Shown: positions 1 through 8,209 of the stretch, one piece after another
How the letters are laid out: every line of letters begins with the position of its first letter
Position numbering within the stretch: position 1 is the first letter of the stretch
Assembly: GCA_015487495.1 (NCBI GenBank)
Contig: WFPP01000012.1
Coordinates: 1 to 49,110 of the forward strand
DNA from: Thiomicrorhabdus sp.
GTDB lineage: Bacteria > Pseudomonadota > Gammaproteobacteria > Thiomicrospirales > Thiomicrospiraceae
Reading direction: 5' to 3'
Length of the DNA: 49,110 bases
Position numbers and translations under genes: made by a program
Notes under the pieces: generated by a model
The model's input: only the letters and a program-made list of their open reading frames with translations
The model's database searches: none
Told to the model about the DNA's origin: nothing

Positions 1-148
1 AGCGAATGGCCTAACACCGTTTAGTTATCTTATGTTTTTGCTTGAAGAGTTGCCCAAGCAACCAGCAGATTTAGAGTATTTGATGCCTTGGAATGTTGAG
101 TTGTAGGCGACTATTTAAGGGGCAAGGTGTCTTTGGCCGGACGCTTAC
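1..148 (+). mobile_element. Right end of an IS66-family insertion sequence
   Basis: IS66 transposase C-terminus followed by a terminus ending ...GGTGTCTTTGGCCGGACGCTTAC at 126-148; its reverse complement begins GTAAGCG, typical of IS66 ends. Confidence 0.8.
2..106 (+). CDS. IS66-family transposase, C-terminal fragment (continues upstream of window)
   Basis: Frame 2 reads ANGLTPFSYLMFLLEELPKQPADLEYLMPWNVEL*, resembling the IS66 C-terminal element (ANGLxPYxYLxxxLxxLP...LLPWN). Confidence 0.85.
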   Translation, partial: ANGLTPFSYLMFLLEELPKQPADLEYLMPWNVEL

Positions 149-182
149 GTTTGTTTGCAGTGACAAGGAGGTTAATGATGTT

Positions 183-1070
183 ATGTCAATAAATAAGAAA
201 AAGACAGTCTCTCTTGTTTTAGGGAGTGGTGGAGCACGTGGTTTAGCACATATTGGTGTTATTCGTTGGCTTGAAGAGAGTGGTTTTGAGATTAAATCTA
301 TTTCTGGCAGTTCTATTGGGGCGCTTATTGGGGGTGTTTATGCAGCGGGAAAACTTGAAGATTTTGAACGTTGGGTGCGAGCAATTACAAAAATGGACAT
401 TATTGCGTTGGTTGACTTTTCATGGAAGAGAAGTGGTCTTGTAAAGGGGGATAAAATTATCAATACACTCACTGAGCTTGTGGGGGATTTACATATTGAA
501 GATTTGTTGGTCAAATACACCGCTGTTGCAACGGATATTCGTAATGAAAAGGAGATTTGGCTGAATTCGGGACGGCTTTTTGATGCAATTAGAGCATCCA
601 TTTCTTTACCTTTGCTTTTTACACCGTTTAAGTATCAAGGAGTTGATCTAATTGATGGGGGTGTTTTAAACCCGGTTCCAATTGCCCCTACTTTTAGTGA
701 TATAACCGATTTAACCATTGCTGTTAATCTTGGTGGCAAGCCAGAAGAAAAGGGTGTGGTAACGATAAACAAGGCTTCAGGAGACCAAATCAAGTCACCA
801 TATGCTGAGAAAATTTCTAAATTTGTAGAAGGGTTAAAAGGTTCTGCGGTCAGTCGCATTACGAATGAATGGGGGGCGTATGATGTTGCTAACCAAGCTT
901 TTGATGCGATGCAAAGTACCATTGCAAGACACAAGTTAGCAGCGTATCCAGCAGATTATTTTATTGAAATCGCTCGGAATGCCTGTGGAACTTTAGAGTT
1001 TGACCTGGCTTCTGAAATGATAGAGTTGGGATATAAAAAGGCTCAAGAAAGCTTGGGAAGCGCTGATTAA
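183..1070 (+). CDS. Patatin-like phospholipase family protein (RssA-like)
   Basis: GSGGARGLAHIGVIRWLEE, oxyanion-type glycine motif, GSSIGAL nucleophile elbow, DGG motif. AGGAGG at 167-172 ten nt before ATG 183; the longer ORF from 93 runs through the IS end. Confidence 0.85.
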   Translation: MSINKKKTVSLVLGSGGARGLAHIGVIRWLEESGFEIKSISGSSIGALIGGVYAAGKLEDFERWVRAITKMDIIALVDFSWKRSGLVKGDKIINTLTELVGDLHIEDLLVKYTAVATDIRNEKEIWLNSGRLFDAIRASISLPLLFTPFKYQGVDLIDGGVLNPVPIAPTFSDITDLTIAVNLGGKPEEKGVVTINKASGDQIKSPYAEKISKFVEGLKGSAVSRITNEWGAYDVANQAFDAMQSTIARHKLAAYPADYFIEIARNACGTLEFDLASEMIELGYKKAQESLGSAD

Positions 1071-1100
1071 ATTGCTTGACGTTTAAGCGGCGCCTCTTTA

Positions 1101-1200
1101 GGAAATCTCTGATTAAGTCCCAATCAACATTTTCGTCATTTTATTGATTAATGACTTACATGTTTGTTTTTGGTAAAAAATGGAGTTATTCAGAGATTCC
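1101..1200. mobile_element. MITE-like inverted-repeat element, copy 1
   Basis: GGAAATCTCTGATTAAGTCC...GGAGTTATTCAGAGATTCC terminal inverted repeats; interior is the reverse complement of 24319-24416 at about 90% identity by eye. Confidence 0.75.
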
Positions 1201-1219
1201 TTAAATAAATTCGAGGCAA

Positions 1220-1558
1220 TTAAATAAAGCCTTTTCGTCGAGCAAGAAAGCCAATGATGTAAAAAGAAACAACGATTATTAATGGTAGCCAGATTATATC
1301 AATCTTATGCAGTAAGCCAAAAATGAGCGGGATTAAAAAACTGGTTAAAAAGGCAAAGCCAAAAGCACAAATAATAATAAATAAGGTGAGGCGTAAAAAA
1401 GGTTGTACTCCTCCAATTTGTTTTTTAATAAAGCCAAGTATGTCTGAACCGTAAATAATCAGTAGAGTTGAACTCATTGCTAATCCAATTTCATATAAAT
1501 ACCCTTGCAACCATGTTGCGATGGGGGTTATGAAGTCAATGAAAAAACTCACATCCAT
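1220..1558 (-). CDS. Small multi-pass membrane protein (DUF3392-like)
   Basis: 112 aa with several hydrophobic helices; resemblance to DUF3392 recalled, not searched. Confidence 0.55.
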   Translation of the reverse strand: MDVSFFIDFITPIATWLQGYLYEIGLAMSSTLLIIYGSDILGFIKKQIGGVQPFLRLTLFIIICAFGFAFLTSFLIPLIFGLLHKIDIIWLPLIIVVSFYIIGFLARRKGFI

Positions 1559-1609
1559 TAGGAACTCTTGTTGATTGCTGTATTTAGTAACTGTATTTTA
1601 GTAATGTTT

Positions 1610-2230
1610 TTAGTGATAAGGGGTAAAGCTGAATTTTTGGCCACTTAATACGGCTTCATACATCAACCCACCTTTTGCAATGGTAAAAACAGCCATGCCT
1701 TTATAGTATTGTCCTTCTGTTTTAACGTGTTTGTTGCCCGCATTGGCTGTAGCAGAAGTGCCTTTAGTCGAGGCTTCGACAGCAACACCAGAATTAATTA
1801 CCACTGCGGAAGCCGCGGCACCAAATTCAAAGTTACCACTGGTAAATTCATCATAAGCACGTTGGTCTTGAAAGAAAATGATTTGGCTATAGGCTTGTCC
1901 ACCAAGTTGCCAGCCAACTGAGGCCTGTGTCATGCTTGTTTGGCCTTTATATCGTCCTTGTTCATATACTCGTCCTTCTCCATAAGCACCCCCAACAACA
2001 AAGCCAACTTTTCCAATTGTTGGAAAAACAGCAAAGCCATAAGCATGGTCAAAAAACTGCCCAGACTTTGAGTTTTTAAAAGCAGCAATTGTTAGCTTGT
2101 ATTCAGCGTCATCAACATTTTGGTCCATTTGTGTTTCAGGTTGAATCAGGTCTTCTTCAGCATAAATTGGAAGGGAAAGAGCGGTTAATGCGCTTAAAAA
2201 CAGCGCGGTGATTGAGAGTTTCTTAAACAT
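1610..2230 (-). CDS. Lipid-binding SYLF (Ysc84-like) domain protein, secreted
   Basis: Signal peptide plus AYGFAVFPTIGKVGFVVGGAYGEGRVY...GWQLGGQAYSQIIFFQ, typical SYLF motif. Confidence 0.85.
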   Translation of the reverse strand: MFKKLSITALFLSALTALSLPIYAEEDLIQPETQMDQNVDDAEYKLTIAAFKNSKSGQFFDHAYGFAVFPTIGKVGFVVGGAYGEGRVYEQGRYKGQTSMTQASVGWQLGGQAYSQIIFFQDQRAYDEFTSGNFEFGAAASAVVINSGVAVEASTKGTSATANAGNKHVKTEGQYYKGMAVFTIAKGGLMYEAVLSGQKFSFTPYH

Positions 2231-2451
2231 AATATTGTTTGTCCTTATTTTGAATTTAAATCATTTTAATCTAAATCAATAAGAATGGGGATATTTAAGC
2301 ATTAAAAAAATATGGAGGCTTTGGGCGCTTGTGTTACATTGCCTTATTCAATGGCGATAGAATAATATAAGAGATTGAATTAGCGCTTATTCAGAGGCTT
2401 CTTAAACAGAGGTTTCTTAAAATGAAGGTGTGGTAAAAAATTGGAGGATGC

Positions 2452-4158
2452 ATGTTAAAAAAAAGGGTCGTGTGGGGGCTTGGCATTGTTTTATTATTGA
2501 CAGGAAGTTTTGTCTCGGCGGCAAAATCTGCTGCTTATGCCATGCCCGATGAATACAGTGCCAGTGTAACCAAACAGGTTCTTCTGGCAGGGGGCAATGC
2601 CGTGGATGCTGCGGTGGCGGCGGGGTTCGTTTTAGCCGTGACTTATCCTGAAGCGGGCAATATCGGTGGCGGTGGTTTTATGACGTTGTTTCATGCCAAG
2701 GCAAAAAATACAGCGGATAAAATGCTGTTTTTAGATTATCGGGAAAAAGCACCTAAAGCCGCATTTAAGTCGTTGTATCTGGATAAAGACAATAACGTGA
2801 TTCCTTATCGTTCTTTGGTGGGGTATCAGGCATCAGGCGTACCAGGAACCGTAATGGGTTTGTGGATGGCACATCAACGGTTTGGTTCTTTGCCTTGGAA
2901 AGCGCTTCTGGCACCTGCCATTCAGTATGCACAATCGGGATTTGTTGTCTCAAAACCGTTGGCGCAAACCGCCGTTTGGTATCAAAAATGGATTGCTAAT
3001 AAATCCAAAGATCCCTTAAATTTTGCAGACTATTTTTCTGACTTAAAAGAGGGCGAGTTATTTAAACAGCCTGAGTTGGCCAAGACGTTGAAGCGTATTG
3101 CAAAAGAGGGGGGGGAAGAATTTTATCGAGGCGAAACCGCACGTTTGTTAGTGAAAGAGATGCAGCGCTATGATGGGTTAATTACGCTTAATGATTTACA
3201 GAGTTATCAAGCGGTTTGGCGAACGCCAGTAGTGGGCGAGTGGCAGGGACGGCAAATTGTTTCAGCACCACCACCAAGTTCGGGTGGGGTGGCAATTATT
3301 CAATTATTAAAAATGAAAGCATTGCTGCAACCCAAACTAGATCACGCATTGGAAGAGGGCAAGAAGCAAGGGCTGTCGGAGCAAGTCATAAAAACACATT
3401 TCTATGCAGAGCTTGAAAAACGGGTCTATGCTGATCGAGCATTTTATTTAGGCGATCCCGATTTTATGGATGTGCCTGTTGAAGCGTTAATTTCAGACGA
3501 GTATTTAGCCAAGCGAGTGCAAACGGTTTTAATGGATGAGATTTCAGAAACAAAGCAGATACGGTATGGAAAGTTTGAATCCCCTGAAACCACACATTTT
3601 TCAATTCTGGATGCTCAGGGTAATGCTGTTTCTAATACGTATACCTTGAACATGCCGTTTGGTAGTGGCGTGGTTGTAACGGGGGCAGGCTTCTTAATGA
3701 ATAATGAAATGGATGATTTTAGTACCAAGCCTGGGGTGGCAAATATTTTTGGCGTTGTGGGAGGAAAAGCCAATGAGATTGCACCAGAAAAACGGATGTT
3801 GTCGTCTATGTCACCAACGATAGTGGCAAAGGACGGTGAGGTAGAAATGGTCGTGGGCACGCCTGGTGGTTCAACAATCATTACCTCCGTTTTTCAAACC
3901 ATTGTGAATGTACTGGAAGAGGGGATGAGCACGCAACAAGCCGTGGATGCAACACGAGTACACCATCAGTTGTTACCAAAAGATCAAATTTCTTATAATC
4001 CTGAGCTTCCTCTAGAAACCAAAGAGGCTTTAACCTTAATGGGCTATCAACTTAAAAAAAATAACTACATGGGGGATGTGCAGTTAATTGTACGCCAAAA
4101 TGGGGATCTTTCGGCAGCATCGGATAAGCGTGGACGCGGTGTTTCTGAGGTGTTTTAG
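2452..4158 (+). CDS. ggt: Gamma-glutamyltransferase
   Basis: GGNAVDAAVAAGFVLAVTYPEAGNIGGGGFM, ETTHFSILDAQGNAVSNTYTLN (catalytic Thr region), MSSMSPTIV; signal peptide. Confidence 0.95.
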   Translation: MLKKRVVWGLGIVLLLTGSFVSAAKSAAYAMPDEYSASVTKQVLLAGGNAVDAAVAAGFVLAVTYPEAGNIGGGGFMTLFHAKAKNTADKMLFLDYREKAPKAAFKSLYLDKDNNVIPYRSLVGYQASGVPGTVMGLWMAHQRFGSLPWKALLAPAIQYAQSGFVVSKPLAQTAVWYQKWIANKSKDPLNFADYFSDLKEGELFKQPELAKTLKRIAKEGGEEFYRGETARLLVKEMQRYDGLITLNDLQSYQAVWRTPVVGEWQGRQIVSAPPPSSGGVAIIQLLKMKALLQPKLDHALEEGKKQGLSEQVIKTHFYAELEKRVYADRAFYLGDPDFMDVPVEALISDEYLAKRVQTVLMDEISETKQIRYGKFESPETTHFSILDAQGNAVSNTYTLNMPFGSGVVVTGAGFLMNNEMDDFSTKPGVANIFGVVGGKANEIAPEKRMLSSMSPTIVAKDGEVEMVVGTPGGSTIITSVFQTIVNVLEEGMSTQQAVDATRVHHQLLPKDQISYNPELPLETKEALTLMGYQLKKNNYMGDVQLIVRQNGDLSAASDKRGRGVSEVF

Positions 4159-4173
4159 CTACGTGCATTATAC

Positions 4174-4199
4174 AAAGCTCTTAATTAAAGCCCTTAATT
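4174..4199. repeat. Two-unit 13-bp tandem repeat (AAAGCTCTTAATT / AAAGCCCTTAATT)
   Basis: Adjacent 13-mers at 4174-4186 and 4187-4199 differing at one base. Confidence 0.7.
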
Positions 4200-4290
4200 A
4201 TTAAATAAGCTTGATGTTACACATGATTGTGACCTGTTTTGTGATGGGGCTTATTGTGGGGGGGTAAAATTATGAAAAGAAGGTGGGAAA

Positions 4291-5175
4291 GTGTCTAGTC
4301 AATCGAATCAAAAGGGTCGGTATTACATCATAACGCCGATGCGTAATGAAATTCGTACCATTGAAACAACAATTAAAGCGGTTTTAACACAATCTGTTTT
4401 ACCTGAAAAATGGGTGATTTTGGACGATGGATCAACAGATGGCAGTGAGAAGGTTGTTGCAAAGTACGTAAAAGATATTTCTTGGATTGAGTATGTTCGA
4501 TTAGAGGATCGTGGTTATGACTTTGTTGGCGAAGGGGTCGCGAATGTTTTAAATTATGGACTAAAATACTTGGAGGCATTACCAAGTGTTGAGTTTATCT
4601 CTAAACTCGATGCAGACTTGAATTTTTCAGCTGATTATTTTGAGCGTTTAATTGAGAAAATGAATGCGGATAAAAACTTGGGTATTATCAGTGGTCACCC
4701 TTATATTATGAAAAAAAAGGTTCGGCATTTTGAACGTCATAGTGCTTTTTTTCCTTCTGGCACAGCACGTTTATATCGAGCTTGTTATTTAAATGAAATT
4801 GGTGAATTTGTAACTTCTGTTGGGTGGGATACGGTGGATATTTTAAGGATGCGTATGAAAGGGTATACGACACGAATATACAGTGAGCTTCCGGTACACC
4901 ATATGCGCCCAATGGGGACGCGAAAAGGGTATCTTGATGGTATGATTCGGGATGGACGAAATAATTATATAACTGGTTATATTCCGTTATTTTTTATTTC
5001 ACGAGCTATTTTTAATGCACGTTATTTTCCTTTTTTATTAAGAACGGCGTGTATGTTATATGGCTATTTTTCAGCGTCTTTTCAAAAACTACCTAAAGCG
5101 GTTACACAAGAGGAGTATGCTTTTCATGCATCATTGCAAAAAAAACGATTATTTTTTAAAAAAATTGATACCTAA
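4291..5175 (+). CDS. Glycosyltransferase family 2
   Basis: GTG start; YIITPMRNEIRTIETTIKAVLTQSVLPEKWVILDDGSTDGS, SKLDADLNF (DxD). Confidence 0.85.
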   Translation: MSSQSNQKGRYYIITPMRNEIRTIETTIKAVLTQSVLPEKWVILDDGSTDGSEKVVAKYVKDISWIEYVRLEDRGYDFVGEGVANVLNYGLKYLEALPSVEFISKLDADLNFSADYFERLIEKMNADKNLGIISGHPYIMKKKVRHFERHSAFFPSGTARLYRACYLNEIGEFVTSVGWDTVDILRMRMKGYTTRIYSELPVHHMRPMGTRKGYLDGMIRDGRNNYITGYIPLFFISRAIFNARYFPFLLRTACMLYGYFSASFQKLPKAVTQEEYAFHASLQKKRLFFKKIDT

Positions 5176-6103
5176 CCCTTTATTTTTAGGCGGTGTGTTT
5201 TTATCGATTTTCACCTTGAATTGTTCCGTTATGGCGATGGATGATTTAGGAACGGTTCCTCTTTTTGTTCAGACTTTTTTAAAGGAGAGGGACTTGTCAA
5301 TTGGAAAAACCTATCAAAACAGTTTTGAAAAAGTGGATGATTTTAAAGGGCACTATATTGTCCCCCCTAAACATAAAAACTCATCGAGTCATCAGCTAGA
5401 GCGTTTAAATGCTGTGGATGGTATGGCAGTACATAAAGCATGGATGTATGGTTCCAATTACGATGTTGAGGGTGAAAACACCAATCACCGTGCCTACCCA
5501 ACCCTTCAAATGAAAAAAACCTCATTAGGTGTGATTGAAACTACGGTATTGGTTGACTTGTATGTTTGGGTGGATATTGATTTATCAGAGCAATCCGGAA
5601 AAAACTGGTTGAGTCTTGCTACGTTTACTTCTTATTATGATCCTAAATGGTGGCGTACTTATTTAGTGAATGTTGACAGTGATTATCACGTACATTTAAT
5701 GCACGTTCCTGAGCAAGGTGTTTCTTATCCTGATATTTATCAGAGCAAAGAGTTAACACTTCCTAAAAAGCAGTGGGTACGAATAACAACCTTAATTGAT
5801 TACAGTCGCCAAAATCGGTTTGATTCGCCTATTATTGCTGTTTGGCAAGATGGTGAACTGGCTTCTGCCTCTCGCTTTAATGATCGGATAAATCCTTATA
5901 AACTTCCTTCCAGTCAATACCCAGAATGTTTAGAAGAGTGGGACAAGCAGGAGCTTAAAAAGGCTGAAGAATTGTGTGGCTTACATTATTTAGGTGGATT
6001 GGCTCAGATGCATTTTGGACTGTATGCTCCTCCAGGGTTAACATCGGGTGTTATTTACAATGACCATCTCGTTGTGAGCGAGCTTATTAGAGGGCGTCAA
6101 TAG
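5126..6103 (+). CDS. Secreted protein, possible jelly-roll polysaccharide lyase/LamG-like
   Basis: Signal-like N-terminus then beta-rich sequence ending GVIYNDHLVVSE, as in concanavalin-like lyases. The family is inference. Overlaps the GT2 3' end. Confidence 0.5.
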   Translation: MHHCKKNDYFLKKLIPNPLFLGGVFLSIFTLNCSVMAMDDLGTVPLFVQTFLKERDLSIGKTYQNSFEKVDDFKGHYIVPPKHKNSSSHQLERLNAVDGMAVHKAWMYGSNYDVEGENTNHRAYPTLQMKKTSLGVIETTVLVDLYVWVDIDLSEQSGKNWLSLATFTSYYDPKWWRTYLVNVDSDYHVHLMHVPEQGVSYPDIYQSKELTLPKKQWVRITTLIDYSRQNRFDSPIIAVWQDGELASASRFNDRINPYKLPSSQYPECLEEWDKQELKKAEELCGLHYLGGLAQMHFGLYAPPGLTSGVIYNDHLVVSELIRGRQ

Positions 6104-6107
6104 TCTT

Positions 6108-7211
6108 ATGGGGTACATGGTTCGAAATTACCTTCCTAATCAAGATAAAGACTCTCTTCTTAATGTGGTTCGCGAGGTGTGGGGTGAGGCAACGGTAACC
6201 CGTTTTTTAGAGCAGTATGACTGGTATCAAACATATAACAAACAGGTTGCCCCATTTGATCATCAAGATATTATTATTGACAAAGATGGTGAGGTGGCTG
6301 GTTATTCGCGCTTAATAAATGTGTACTACAAATTAGGGGATAAAGTGGTGTCAGCCGTTCACATTGCTGACAGCGTGACACACCCTAACTATCGTGGTTG
6401 TGGAGTGAAATTGTTTCGGCATATTATTCAAACACAGGAACGTCTTGAAATTGGTGTTCCGGTTGAACGTACGGGGGTGTTATGGGAAAAAATTGCCAAG
6501 CGCCCTGTTGCTGTACGTTCTGTTGTTCGTCATGTTTTAATGATTTATCCTTCTGGTTTTTTACGTCAAAAAGGAGTCCCGCCTTTTTTAGGGTCAATGG
6601 TTGATTTTTTTTGGCAAAAAAAAATACGCTGGACTCAAAAAAACAGGGGTATTTTAAAAGGAAAAAAGCGAAACCTTTCTAAGCGAAATGTCCCTCCAAC
6701 AGAGCAAGAATTTACAGAATTAATGCATGCATTTACAAAAAATTTTTATGCCATTGCATTACGTGATTATCGTTATTTTTGCTGGCGTTTTTTTAATTCG
6801 CCTAACCATTATCAATATTTATGGATAAGAGAAGACGGGCAGTTAATTGGGTATTGTATTTATCGTGAGTGCCAGATGAATGGTCGAACGGTTTTATTAG
6901 TTGTGGACATGGTTGCCATTGGCGATCAAAAAGGTGTGTATCAAGAAATTCTTCGGGTTTTGGTTCATTATGCTTTGGAAAAGCAATATACCGATATTCA
7001 AATGATTGAGACGGGTTGTGATGTATTAGCGCATGTTTTAAAAAAGGCGGGTTCTGTTCGCAAGGTCGAGAAAACCAATCTTTTAGCTTATATTTTATCA
7101 GATCAACCGTATGCAACAGAGATGTATCAGAATAAAAAATGGTATATGTCATTAGCAGACGGAGATTATGAATTTGTGATGTATCCATATATGGGGAATA
7201 AGGGTGAATAA
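6108..7211 (+). CDS. GNAT-family N-acetyltransferase in the EPS locus
   Basis: YSRLINVYYKLGDKVVSAVHIADSVTHPNYRGCGVKLFRHI GNAT acetyl-CoA motif. Confidence 0.7.
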   Translation: MGYMVRNYLPNQDKDSLLNVVREVWGEATVTRFLEQYDWYQTYNKQVAPFDHQDIIIDKDGEVAGYSRLINVYYKLGDKVVSAVHIADSVTHPNYRGCGVKLFRHIIQTQERLEIGVPVERTGVLWEKIAKRPVAVRSVVRHVLMIYPSGFLRQKGVPPFLGSMVDFFWQKKIRWTQKNRGILKGKKRNLSKRNVPPTEQEFTELMHAFTKNFYAIALRDYRYFCWRFFNSPNHYQYLWIREDGQLIGYCIYRECQMNGRTVLLVVDMVAIGDQKGVYQEILRVLVHYALEKQYTDIQMIETGCDVLAHVLKKAGSVRKVEKTNLLAYILSDQPYATEMYQNKKWYMSLADGDYEFVMYPYMGNKGE

Positions 7212-8202
7212 AGTAAATAAATTAGGATCAACAGCACGTTTTGTTTGGTTAGGTATCTGGTTATCATTTTTAACGGGGTGTGCGAGTACTGTCGCGATAG
7301 AATCGGATGACTTTGGCGTTCGAGAGCACACGATTGAAACCAGTTTGGATGAGTATCAGCTTCAGGTAGGAGATCGCATCAGCCTTGTTTGCGTAGTAAA
7401 AGAAGGGACAGTAGAGTCCCTGCCATATTATTTAAATGTAGGAGATGTGATTGCGCTTAATATTCAGGATAGGGAGGACTTAAGTTATCAATACAGTGTA
7501 AATCCTGATGGGACGGTTCAATTTATGCTCTTGGGCAGTTTTCAGGTACTTGGTATGACATTGGATGAATTAAGTTCTGAGTTGCAAAAACGTTATTTAG
7601 AGGCAGGTGTTTTAGATAAATTGTCGTTAGGTCTTGTTAAATATAATATTGCAGTCGAGCGTTTTATTAGTAAGCTAAATCCGGGGGGATTAGGAAATGA
7701 GCCGTATTCTTCAACCATTTCAGTTGATGGAACAGCAAATTTTCCACTCATTGGGTTTGTTCATTTAAATGGAATGACCCTACAGAAAGCAGATCAGTTA
7801 ATTGAAGAAAAGTATCAAGCATTATTCAACAACATTGATATTACGCTACGTATTGAAAAATCAGATGGACACAGTATCACCGTTTTAGGAGAGGTCGTTA
7901 AGCCGGGTACGATTCAAGTGAATGGAACGGTTTCAGTATTAGCAGCATTAGGAAGTGTTGGCGGTTATACAAATGGAGCTCAGCTTGACTCAATTATGAT
8001 TGTTCAGAAAAGAGGCCTAAATGTATATGTTAACAAGTACAATCTGGATTCTGATTTGTTTGCTATGGCAAATCATAAAATGATTGCCGGTGATTTTATT
8101 TTTGTTCCCAAATCCCGTATCACAAATGTGAATGTATTTGTTGATCAATATCTTAGACGTAACTTGCCTTTTGGTGCGTCAGTAACTTATAACGTAAGGT
8201 AG
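7204..8202 (+). CDS. Polysaccharide export lipoprotein (Wza-like)
   Basis: Lipobox LTGC; NVGDVIAL...VNPDGTVQFMLLGSFQVLGMT and ITVLGEVVKPGTIQVNGTVSVLAALGSVGG (SLBB). Confidence 0.9.
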   Translation: MNKVNKLGSTARFVWLGIWLSFLTGCASTVAIESDDFGVREHTIETSLDEYQLQVGDRISLVCVVKEGTVESLPYYLNVGDVIALNIQDREDLSYQYSVNPDGTVQFMLLGSFQVLGMTLDELSSELQKRYLEAGVLDKLSLGLVKYNIAVERFISKLNPGGLGNEPYSSTISVDGTANFPLIGFVHLNGMTLQKADQLIEEKYQALFNNIDITLRIEKSDGHSITVLGEVVKPGTIQVNGTVSVLAALGSVGGYTNGAQLDSIMIVQKRGLNVYVNKYNLDSDLFAMANHKMIAGDFIFVPKSRITNVNVFVDQYLRRNLPFGASVTYNVR

Positions 8203-8209
8203 GTTCGTT

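Noticed and set aside
4174-4199. Two-copy 13-bp tandem repeat after ggt as a functional element
   Set aside because: Only two AT-rich units; listed as a repeat but no evidence of function.
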